Source: Acephala macrosclerotiorum
Lineage: Eukaryota; Ascomycota; Leotiomycetes; Helotiales; Mollisiaceae
Assembly (NCBI GenBank): GCA_014904845.1
Contig: MU119221.1
Coordinates: 372,001-436,000, forward strand
DNA: 64,000 bases
Reading direction: 5' to 3'
Shown here piece by piece: positions 35,209-44,935 of the stretch. Every line of letters starts with the position of its first letter. Position 1 is the first letter of the stretch. The notes under the pieces were generated by a model, which was given only the letters and a program-made list of their open reading frames with translations, was not told the origin of the DNA and ran no database searches. The translations under genes and the position numbers were made by a program.

Positions 35209-36418
35209 TGTCGTTGTTGTTCTTGCAGCGATTCTTCACTCTATCGTTGCGCGTCCTTGAGCTTCAGGAAACGTATGCAATGCCAAGACCTAGTGAGCAG
35301 GGGTACTAGCTGCACGTGATAGCGCTATTCTGAGCTCCACTTCAACTCGAACGTCAAGCATTCGAAGTCCCAGGTCTGGAAACAGCTCTGCAACACAACA
35401 AAAGATTAGAGGAGGCGTTACATACAGCTAATTGAATAGGTGAAGGCATTCTCCTGTTGCTACGAATGTCTGCTAATGTTTCCCAGCCACGATGTCTGCT
35501 CTTCCACGATTCTGGTCGCAGCCTCTGCGGTACATGCGTTGGGCTGCAATCGAAAAGCCAGCCATCTTCTACTCTCTCATCATTGGCAGCATGGGACCTG
35601 TCGTTGTTGTTGTTGTCCCACCGATTAGGAGGATGCTGGGAGACTCAGAAAGGCCAAAGATCCCCCTCACATACCCAAGTAGGATTGTTCTTCTATGGAA
35701 GTGCCTAGGGTTGATTGCTGACTTATTATAGTTCCCACGACGCCGAGAAAGTCTTTAAGTGGCTACGATGATTAGATGCGACTCGAACGAATAGTGGTGG
35801 AACGAGGTTGAACGATACGAAGAGTATATTGTACATAGGGTGGCGTTTAACAATGGAAAAGACTTCGATACCTGCAATGCTATATTCTCTTAGGCGAGCA
35901 TGCTGATGGATGCGTTATCCTCACACCTCTTGAAGACTCACCTTGGTCAACATATTCAGACCTGGAAAGCGACAGGCTCTTTCAGGCATTTGGAGGAAGA
36001 CTGAGGCAGCTACATATTTTCGTCCATAAATACTGCGTTTCGGTGAAGCAGTCTACCCTTCACAAGAGCTTGTCAAAAGCCGTTGATCTGATAATTGTAA
36101 GTAAAACCGCTGCACGTTTTATTCGAGCTTGCGAGCTTGCCTGTCCTTCTACCTCTTTCTGCACACCTCCACGTTTTGAACTCCGTAGGCAACTTAGATG
36201 CCATTAATAGGAACCTCTTTTTCAACCGAGAAGCAAAAGACCATCGCACACCATAGCCATTATCAGTTTTTACTTTCTGTTATCTCCAAAAGCTCTTCGC
36301 TCCTGATAAGCGCGTCGGAGTCTTCCAGTCCTAGCGGGCTTCAAAAAATCAATCCATGATACCCTTCAAAGGCGGAGAAAAAAAAGGCAGAATAATAATA
36401 AAAATTGGCAAGAGTTCA

Positions 36419-36454
36419 ACCCCGATCAATGCTATTTGCTACATTGATCGGGGT
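36419..36454. repeat. Perfect stem-loop, 13-nt arms and 10-nt loop
   Basis: ACCCCGATCAATG is followed by CTATTTGCTA and then CATTGATCGGGGT. No adjacent T-run or coding context suggests a terminator; function unknown. Confidence 0.8.
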
Positions 36455-37104
36455 CTAATCTCTTATCGAATTATTCAGAATGGCGTATTGAGAAACCCAG
36501 AAACCTCTCTCGAAATGGCGTGTGCAGACTCGGAGTTAACTGCTCGGGCCAGGCGTATGTTAGTCCTTGGTACCCGACTCGAGATACACGATTTGACCAG
36601 TACCACTAAGCCTAGTGGCTGCCTTTCGTATATCCTTGAATCGAGAACAGCTTATTTAAATATATACGTATCGTAATGGCTTACCCCGCTTAAGGGGCTA
36701 ACTGCGGACTTTGCTCCGAGGAATGCGCGTTTGTCTTTGGCTTTGAAGTTCACCTCGAGACGCTTTCGATATTCACGGAATTCTGTTGACTATTTAGCGA
36801 TACTTATTTTGCTTATTCATCTTTCTTAAGACTATCTGCATGCGAAGAGACTCCGCAAGCCTAGAGCCGAATCAGAATTGATTGTTTTGTATTGCCCTCA
36901 AGAGGGATAAGTTTGTAATTGAAGGCTTTGACGTTCTCAATATTTTCAATGAACTCGGACGTCGCGGAGCCTTCGAGCATGAGCATTCAGGATAATTTCT
37001 ATCAATTTTAAGGCTACCAATCATTCAATCATTAAGCTGGAACGTGATCCATGATACATCCGCCTTGTTCTCTTTAGGCAATTTATCTTATACTTTGACG
37101 ATAT

Positions 37105-37394
37105 GCCTTTGACGATAGTTTGCCTTTGACGATAGTTAAAGGTTTCCTGCTAGGGGAAAAAAGTCCACGTAGAGTTTACATAATAATACGTGATATTTTT
37201 GAAAAAATTAAATCACGTTTTTGCGCCAAGAAACGCCAAGATGTGTCGTTTTTGGCATTTAGCGCTCCCCGTAAAGCTCCTCGCTACGTGGAAGAGGTTG
37301 TAGGGGAGGAATGCCCCTACTCGCGCCGGCGGAGCCGGTGCGAATAAAAATCTATATACTAAAAGTTTTATAATAAATTCAAGTCGTCAAAGGC
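37105..37394. repeat. Small repeat-bounded element (MITE- or Helitron-like candidate)
   Basis: Three direct copies of CCTTTGACGATA lie near 37092-37137 (the first lacks one base at its start). The reverse complement, TCGTCAAAGGC, occurs at 37384-37394, giving 11-nt inverted ends about 290 nt apart. A strong GC hairpin (9-nt arms with one G:T pair, 3-nt loop) sits at 37322-37342 near the right end. No coding capacity. Confidence 0.45.
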
Positions 37395-37722
37395 AGGGCA
37401 TGGCGCGAGGTACGAGGGACATCCCACTATCTCCATGTTCAGTGAAAACGCCATTCACGTGATGCGTAGTCATCTCGTCGCCTCAGTTGCGAAGCTTTTT
37501 TGCATGATGTACGCTATATGCATGTGGGCGGCCTCCTCTCAACTGAGCGGCCTTCACATATTTCCTATCCGCACCACAGTTGATCATCATATAGTTCTTC
37601 CCGTTCAAAGAATTGCTGTGAGTCAATTGCATGTTATTCTGCTAAACTTATCAATCTTTGCATCCGGAACTAGACGAGTACATTACCACACCACACCATT
37701 TGACCCCCGAGAGCATCCCAGA

Positions 37723-39355
37723 ATGAAGCTTGTGTCCTCATATATACTGCTCCTGTGCGACTGTGGACTCGGCCTTGCTTCGCTTGATGGCGGAAATGAT
37801 TCTCCCCAGAACGATGCTCGAAACCAATTTCCTGCAGAACTAGAGTGAGTCGTAATGTCTCTCATGAATCGAAATTGCTAACTTCCCGCAGTGATAACTG
37901 TATCCCGGGTCTGGTTCTGGATCATTCCGAATACTTTCAAAATGATTCCCATGATGGGCCCCTTTCGTCCCTCCCGAACTGGAGTCTTCGACCCGCGCTT
38001 GATCTAATCCACAATGATATTCTACCACGCGGAGATTCTGTTTCGAACATCACAAACATATCCCGCCCTCCTGATCCTAATTCGACCGATTCCCGAATTC
38101 ATGGTCCCAACGATGCTACCACTGGATGGTGGGAAGACTGGATTGTCGATATGTGGGCAGGGGACCATGTACAGTTAGACCTCTCGACCATTGGGTTACC
38201 TTCCCGCTTAGAGGATGGATACGCCAACGATGATGACAGTAAGTCTGAAAGTGACCGACCATGGATACAACTTGGCTCCACCTCCACCTTGGCCCTGCTT
38301 TGCAGCCTTACCACGGACAATCAACAAGGCCCAGATGCGCCGGATCCAGAAGCTTCGGCGGAGCAAATGGACGAAGATTACGATCCCACATCGAACCCTG
38401 AGGGAGATGCCGATATGGCAGACGCCCGTGACGTCGAAGCACACACAGTGCAAGTAGTGCAGGATTTGGAATTTACTTCCCGCGATCAAAATTTATGGCA
38501 GGAACTTCGAATAAAAAGGTCACAAGTCCGCTCAAAACGAGAGGCGGCTTTTGCCATGCGAATTCAATGCCGTGCTGCGGACAAACTGGTTGTGAATCAT
38601 CAATCTAATGCTTCAATAGACGATATGCTAGCTAATCTGGAGGAGGTTAATTTCCTTCGAGACCAACTGGGACCTTTAGAAGAAGAGTTAGATGAGTTGG
38701 AGAATGAACTAGAGCTGCTGGAGAACAAACTTTATAGGCCATTGGATATTAATGGCAATGAGGATCCAGACTTTGATGACTCGAGTGACTGTCAACCAAC
38801 TTTCGACACGCTGGAAGTTGTGGTCCCGGACTTATTAGAGCCATTACAACCCGACGATGTTTCTCTCTCGACTACAGTGGTTACTCACGAACTCTCTACG
38901 CTGCTACCTCCAACAACAACCACAATCTCTCCGCCATCTCTCCCGCGGCAATACCGATGTCAGTACTGCTCGAAGATCTTCGAACGCTCTTGTGAATTGA
39001 GGTAAGCAATTATTCAGTCCAGGTTTCACTGTACTCTCTGGCTCTTTCTCTCTTCAACCCAAACCATTCTATAAATCGATGTTATGATCACATATTTCTC
39101 ACATCTTTTCTCCCCCTAACACTTACCAGAAAACACATGAAAACTCATACCAAACCAATTTCCTGTACCTCTTGCCATTGTACTGCTACATTCGCCACAA
39201 ACAAAGATCTCGTCCGTCATATCAAAGCTCGTCACACCCAGAAGGAGTCCAAAGTCAAAGTATATTGTTCCGTTCCGGGATGCAGGAAGTCATTCTCGAG
39301 GCAAGACAATCTTTTCAGGCACGTGAAAAAGTTGCATGGGAGCAAAGACAGGTGA
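37723..39355 (+). CDS. C2H2 zinc-finger protein with three C-terminal fingers
   Basis: Exons 37723-37844, 37892-39001 and 39130-39355 give 485 residues; introns of 47 nt (GTGAGT donor, GCTAAC branch, CGCAG acceptor) and 128 nt. Most of the protein is acidic and disordered, with a coiled-coil-like stretch (LRDQLGPLEEELDELENEL). The C-terminus has three fingers: CQYCSKIF to HMKTH, split by the last intron after SCELR; CTSCHCTATF to HIKARH; and CSVPGCRKSFSRQDNL to HVKKLH. This suggests a DNA-binding transcription regulator. The chosen start gives a hydrophobic N-terminus (LVSSYILLLCDCGLGLA), odd for a nuclear factor, so the true start may be in the second exon or further upstream. Family members beyond C2H2 are not identified. 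Confidence 0.8.
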
Positions 39356-40909
39356 TTTCCGAGGGTGTATTTGAGCTTAAGGGGCGACGAGAAGCGGGTA
39401 TTGAGAGGAGTAGTGCGTGCCCATTTGTAACTATCTGGTCCTGGCTCACATTTGTTAGAAACGACTTTGATTCAGCAATGAATTTATCCTATTACTCGAT
39501 TCACTCTCATGTTACCAAATTCGTCGCCCCAGGAGCGCCGTGGCGCATTCCGCTTTCTGGCGTGTCTCGCAGAGCTCAAACAATCGAAACCTTATTTGGC
39601 TACTTTTTTGAATATTTTATTGGTCGAGTCTAAGGAGCATCTATGGTGGACGAACTCGCTAGGGCATTGTCAAATCCGCGTTCCTATTTGTCGAAGCAGC
39701 TTTCAAAAGCACTTTCCCCAGCATTTCGGAAAGTATCTCACATCATCGCTCCTCCAAAACTTCATGAGCCCGCAACTTCAATGCAAACAAAAAGGTGAGG
39801 TTGACGATGCTTCTGTTGTTCCTATCTGCCGATCATTCCCATGCTTCATTAGCACAGAAATTTGAGGTCTCTTTCCTGAATGGTCCCCCAGCTGATCAGC
39901 AAGCAGAGGAAACATTATTGACTATCCTATTTGTTACCCGCAGCGCCCAGAGCCATTAAGTCCAATACCAACGTATCCGCAGAGAAGATCGACGACAGTC
40001 AACACCAGCATCATATGATACGACCGACTAGTCTAACTCAAACATTCCATATTCTCTACTTCCATCCATCTTCGGGACCAAAAATCTTGAAGGACCTTCT
40101 GAGAGATTCCAAGAGAAAGTTCTCGACCACAAGTGAGCTGTCGATCTCTTTCAAAAGACTGTTTTCGCTACTTCTCCGCTCGCTTCGTTTTTCCCTTTGC
40201 ACCGTGCCGTCCGTTGAAACGCAAGATTGCAGGCTCTCGGCAGTTTTCACCTATCCTCGAAGTTTGAGGTGGAAGTGGATCGAGTAGCATATCCTCTCTT
40301 CCGCCTAAACTTTTCTCCATTCCCCTCACCTGAATCCTTTCAAGAATCTCAAAAATACCAGCTAACGGCCTTTTGAGCAGAATCGAAGCGATAAATGCCC
40401 AGCCGTTAGAAATCATCAGTCGGTCCTAGAAATTACTACATGATCACTACTCCCGTCTGTTACAAAGAACTTCTGGGTCTTCTTTTTGCGGACGCGAAAG
40501 CCTGTCCTTCCGAGCACGACCTCGACATTGCGAACGCACGATTCTTGACGTACTAGCTAGTAGTCAAAGCGAATGGATAGTTCTTTTCGGTTTGCCTTTA
40601 TATGGCATTCCCTCTCTATCCCACTGCGCTTGCTCTGCACTCCGCCGGAAGACCTCGGCAATACCTTCAATGAGCGCGAAGCTAGTGAAATGGACTCCTC
40701 CGGAGCTAGCCGAGGTGTTGGGAGAAAGAAGGAAGCGTATTATTAGTATATCCAAAAGTTCCCGTCATAGCGCATTATCTAATCATTTCTATAGGCAATG
40801 GTTTTAGTTATGGAGTTTGCGCATATTATACGAATATCAACTTTACCAACCCAAGCAACGAGAAATCTTAAACAAGAGATAAAAGATCCCACATCGCATC
40901 TGGACATAG
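39356..40909. other. Intergenic; no supported gene
   Basis: ORFs of 60-150 codons overlap in several frames (39172-39633 is largely the shadow of the zinc-finger exon). No domain motifs. Confidence 0.4.
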
Positions 40910-41435
40910 ACATGAAGTTGAATACACCCAGACTTTTGGGACTTTTTAGAGCAGTTCGGGGCGATTTCTAGAGGGCATGGTACGGATCCGGAATTGGCCT
41001 AGAGGGATTTCTGGATCAGAAGAGGAAGTATTTGGACTCACAGAATCTGGGCATAAAACTCGAGGTTCTCAATTGCCCCCAGGCTTCTGGGACATTTTCA
41101 GCGCAGTTTGTTTTGGGGGGGGAGCCCGGGGGATCTGGGACGTGTTATGAGAACGTCACTTTCAAGGACTAGATTGCTTCAAAGAAATCTCAGAGCACGA
41201 AAATGAAAGATTCTGGACCCATTCTGGAATTCTGTAATGAGTTTTTGAATATGCCAAGACTCCTGGAACATTTCAGGGCAATTCTGGGTAGTTTCCGGGA
41301 AGGCGGGGTGCGATATGGTAAACTTTAGGACTCACTTTCATAGCACAATCCGAGAACGTCAATTTCATGTTCTATTGATTTTATCTAAGGATACTGGGTA
41401 ACAATAATACTGTTTGAATGTCCCAAGTCCAGCCG
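40910..41435. repeat. Degenerate tandem repeat, period about 156-170 nt
   Basis: A unit with TTGAATRCRCCCAGACTYYTGGGACWTTTYAGRGCAR-like content starts near 40920, 41078, 41245 and, shortened, 41415. A sub-unit GAGAACGTCAMTTTCA occurs near 41148 and 41350. The copies have diverged strongly, so this is an old array. The letters R, Y, W and M denote mixed bases. Confidence 0.55.
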
Positions 41436-41494
41436 TTATTCTAAAAATACAAAAGGCCCATTCTCAAAACCCGTTTTCCAAACCCATTTTCAAA

Positions 41495-44400
41495 CTACAA
41501 AAAAGCACCTCCCATATCATCACTTTCACTAGCCATTCGCTTCCTTCTATCACTCAAAGCACGCTCCACCACGCTAGGAGCTCGCTTAACCAACTTATTC
41601 GGGGTCGGAGCGCTAGCTACGGAGAGGAGAGAGGCCTTACGGCGGAGTGGGGACTTGGGAGGGATAGGCGGAGGGAGCGGCGGGGCCATTGGAATGTCCG
41701 TAATGTCCTTGAAAGAAACCACAGAGGGCTTCTTGAGAATCGGTTTCAGGGGCGCCGCCTGGATGTTCGTACTCTTTGGAGCGATCGGACCGAGAGGTTG
41801 CTTCACCATGACCGGTTGTTGAATACCGACATTGGTTTCGACATCCTCATCATCGTTGATCTGAGCTGCTTCCCTGACATGACCACGTCTGTGAAAGGAC
41901 TTCGGCATCGTTGGCAAGGCATAGTTGACGTAGGTGGGAGTTTTATTGTTTTCTTTGACCCTTTCGAACTTCGCAACCTCTGAGGACATCCACCGCTTCC
42001 ATTCTGGTGATGCAAGACAGCCCGTAGAACTTGTGACACGATGGCCGACGCCGAGAGGTCTTGTGGGTTGATAGACGGTTCTCTCAACAATGACAGCATC
42101 ACCGGGAGTCATGGGACGAACCGGAATCTCGGGAACGTCTGCATTGAAGAGAGCAAGAGAGATAGCGCTGTCCGCAGGGTTGTAATTTGGGTTAGTACCG
42201 CCACCTGTGGTTCTGGAGTAGATACTTTCGCTGTATCCTGAGGACACCTTACGTAATTGTGCCGCAATGTCTGCCATCGAGACATAAGGTGTAGGTGAAG
42301 GGCCTAGGTAGAGAGGATTTCTCATGGGCGGTGCACCACCAGCCATAGGCACTTCAGTCGAGTTGATGCTTGCGTTTCGACTGCTCTCAGCCATGGCGAG
42401 ACGGAATGGACTTGTCTTTCTTGAGATTGTGTAAGTGGAACCCCCAAAGAATGTTGATCTTCCTTCGCGAATAACCCTCTCGTTGTGGTTGGCAATCTTT
42501 TGCGGGGAGGCGCCACAAGGATCAGTTAGGAGATCGAGGTATGCTTGGGTATCGCCTTCGAATGAGTTTCGTTTTGGGGACATATTTGCTGCGTTCTGCG
42601 CTATTTGATCGGTGATGTGCATTCGTTTTGGTGATAAATTTAGCGCATTCTGAGCTATTTTGTCGGTATCATGAATTCGGTTTTGTGACATATTTGCCGT
42701 GTTTTGAATCGCTTGGTTGGTAGTGGGAACATTCTCTTTGTTGTTGTTCTCGACCTTTGGAGAAAAGACGTCGTCCGAACCTTGTACTTGATCTGTAGAC
42801 ATTCTCGACATCTCACTGACAGCTCGCGCGCGAATCACGCTATTTCTACCTGACAGCTGTGTTGAACCGGCCGCACTCCATTGGTTGAAGCTACTGGCAG
42901 ATTGTGCGCCTTGGCTGCTCATGCTTGGTGGGACGCATCTTATGGTGGCTGGGGTTCGATTCTCTCTGCTGCTTGTAACGGAACTGCTGCGCATTCGTGA
43001 AGGCTTCGCATGGCCGAGGTTTTCGTCGTTCGCTCTCTCTGCTGCTTTGATTTTGAACATGTTTTCCTTGCTGGTACTCTGAATTACTGGGACGCCTTTC
43101 TTTCTGGCCTTTTCAGTTGCTTCAATGTACGCCTCGAATGACTTTCTCGCTTCTTCTTGACTTTCCTCGCTGGATCGTCGCTTCTTCTCAAGGATGGCCT
43201 CTGGTCTGGTTGCGTTGAGTTGTTGCATCAGGACCTCAGCCAATCTCGCACGGTCCTCAGATACAGGATCTGCCAAGGGATCCAAAAACTGGGGATGATT
43301 GATAGGGACTGGTGGTGGTGGAGGGATGTTGGATTCCTCCGGAATTGGGAGTCTGGGATAAGCAGAACATTGATTCATGTACATGTATTTCTTGCGATCG
43401 AATGATGATGAGGGTTTGTGAGTACCGACTTCGTTGATAACTGATAGACGATGGTGGTCGCGAACGATGGGTGTTTTGGGGGTATGTTGGATTGTGTTCA
43501 TGCTCGAGATTCGGGATTTGTCGTCACTTTGATCGCTCTTGAAGCTCTTGACGCTTCCAGCGTGAGATCGAAGTTGTTGATTAGAGGTCGCAGTATGTAT
43601 AGAGGGGATGCGTGAAGCGACACGTGAGAGTGAGGAGCTGTCTGGATGTGGTATGTTGGTGAAGGTCTCAGAGAAGTTTTCGAAGCTCTGCTGCATTGAA
43701 GTTGAGTCCCCGTTGTACTTTCGAACATGTGTCTTGGGTGCCTCGACTTGCTGATTGGGGATGACCACGGGTTCATCTTTGCTTCTTCCGAAAACCCGAC
43801 GGAATTTGTTCTTGACCTTTTCTGTTGCTTTTCGTGCGGCTTCTCTCAGTGCGGCTGCTTTCAGAGAAGACGACTTGCCTTCGCTGCTGTTCGGAGAGCT
43901 GGCGGGCATGCCATAGCCGCTTGAGCTGGTCGATCGCACAGACCTTCTGAAGGGTTTCTCTTGTCTCTTCGCTCTCGCTTTGAAGAGAAATGATGGTTGT
44001 TCTCGTAGTCGTTGCTGATGTGAATCATGGAAGAACCTGTCTCGAGCTTGTTGAACAGCGACATCGTTTCTTTGCTCGGCAGATTCGATAGTATGGAAGA
44101 ATCTGTCTCGAGCTAGTCTTTGGTCGGCAGATTGCGTTCGACGACTGCGGAGGAAGCTCATCGATTTTGGCGCTCGAAGTGCTGCCTTAGAAGGTTCGAT
44201 AGTAGGTGGTGGTGTATTGGAAGGTGAGTTGGCATTTTGTGGTGGAGACGAGAAGCTCTGACGTCTGTTAGGACTGCCATTGGTATAACTGCCGTTGGTA
44301 TAGTAGATGCTGGGTGCCTTGGCAGGACTGAACATGGATTTGGATCGTCGAATGCGACGGTATGATGAGGGTGTAGAGGCTATGTCGTCTTCTTGGGTGT

Positions 44401-44935
44401 AATATTCCTTGAAGACGTTTGCCGCGACCAAAATCTGTGCGACCTTGCTGATTGAAGCTTTGCCAATTGAGGCTTTACCGATTGATGATGAGCGACTGGG
44501 AGGCCGATAGATAGCTGGGACTGGTGCGCTTGTTGTCATTGCTATGGGTCGGAGTGTCGCATTGCTCAGTTGAGGTTGGGTCGAAGGTTGTGTCGCTCTT
44601 GTTGCGACCGACTCTCGTCTCTCCAGACCGTTGGGACCGACAAAGCGAACACTTTGTTGTCGTCGGATTGCGCGACCAGTATCCTGTGTACCAGTGTGCT
44701 GAGCCGATGACTGAGTGTTGGATGAGGTGTGACCGATGGTATTGCTTCTCGAAAGAGAGCTTCCATTTGGGCCGGATTCGGCGCTGCTTCTTTGCTGCGC
44801 GCGAGTGAAGGCAACCATTGCTGCTGTATGTGCGTGATGGTGTGCGACTTCAGGGTTGATAGATTCTTGGGTGCTGTGTGCTGAAGATGTTGACTTGCGA
44901 TGATTGAGACGATTAGATCGCTCTCGCCGCAGCAT
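41495..44935 (-). CDS. Large disordered conserved fungal protein of unknown function
   Basis: A single exon of 1146 codons, from LRRERSNRLNHRKSTSS to a basic and acidic end (ALSDRRKRMASESDDMGG). The sequence is Ser/Thr/Pro/Asn-rich and mostly disordered. It has basic patches (KAALRAPKSMSFLRSRR, EKVKNKFRRVFGRSKDE) and a helix-prone central stretch with KSFEAYIEATEKARKKG. Three 18-residue tandem copies built on NAxNxSPKRxHxTDxIAQ lie at about residues 739-792 (42581-42742). Pro-rich runs near the C-terminus (PMAPPLPPPIPPKSPL) look like SH3- or profilin-binding sites. There are no catalytic motifs. The long uninterrupted frame, the codon-like composition and the preserved repeat register support a real gene. 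A cytoskeletal or signalling scaffold is one guess, without direct evidence. Confidence 0.85.
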   Translation of the reverse strand: MLRRERSNRLNHRKSTSSAHSTQESINPEVAHHHAHTAAMVAFTRAQQRSSAESGPNGSSLSRSNTIGHTSSNTQSSAQHTGTQDTGRAIRRQQSVRFVGPNGLERRESVATRATQPSTQPQLSNATLRPIAMTTSAPVPAIYRPPSRSSSIGKASIGKASISKVAQILVAANVFKEYYTQEDDIASTPSSYRRIRRSKSMFSPAKAPSIYYTNGSYTNGSPNRRQSFSSPPQNANSPSNTPPPTIEPSKAALRAPKSMSFLRSRRTQSADQRLARDRFFHTIESAEQRNDVAVQQARDRFFHDSHQQRLREQPSFLFKARAKRQEKPFRRSVRSTSSSGYGMPASSPNSSEGKSSSLKAAALREAARKATEKVKNKFRRVFGRSKDEPVVIPNQQVEAPKTHVRKYNGDSTSMQQSFENFSETFTNIPHPDSSSLSRVASRIPSIHTATSNQQLRSHAGSVKSFKSDQSDDKSRISSMNTIQHTPKTPIVRDHHRLSVINEVGTHKPSSSFDRKKYMYMNQCSAYPRLPIPEESNIPPPPPVPINHPQFLDPLADPVSEDRARLAEVLMQQLNATRPEAILEKKRRSSEESQEEARKSFEAYIEATEKARKKGVPVIQSTSKENMFKIKAAERANDENLGHAKPSRMRSSSVTSSRENRTPATIRCVPPSMSSQGAQSASSFNQWSAAGSTQLSGRNSVIRARAVSEMSRMSTDQVQGSDDVFSPKVENNNKENVPTTNQAIQNTANMSQNRIHDTDKIAQNALNLSPKRMHITDQIAQNAANMSPKRNSFEGDTQAYLDLLTDPCGASPQKIANHNERVIREGRSTFFGGSTYTISRKTSPFRLAMAESSRNASINSTEVPMAGGAPPMRNPLYLGPSPTPYVSMADIAAQLRKVSSGYSESIYSRTTGGGTNPNYNPADSAISLALFNADVPEIPVRPMTPGDAVIVERTVYQPTRPLGVGHRVTSSTGCLASPEWKRWMSSEVAKFERVKENNKTPTYVNYALPTMPKSFHRRGHVREAAQINDDEDVETNVGIQQPVMVKQPLGPIAPKSTNIQAAPLKPILKKPSVVSFKDITDIPMAPPLPPPIPPKSPLRRKASLLSVASAPTPNKLVKRAPSVVERALSDRRKRMASESDDMGGAFL

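Larger units (their letters stand above)
35209..37722. other. Intergenic; stem-loop and MITE-like segment, no supported gene
   Basis: ORFs are short. A perfect 13-nt inverted repeat and a small repeat-bounded segment (separate entries) are the only structures seen. An upstream in-frame extension of the zinc-finger gene reaches back to 37435 but looks non-coding. Confidence 0.4.

Noticed and set aside
37435..37722. Upstream in-frame extension of the zinc-finger gene
   Set aside because: It starts far upstream without conserved content; the later ATG was preferred, though neither start is proven.
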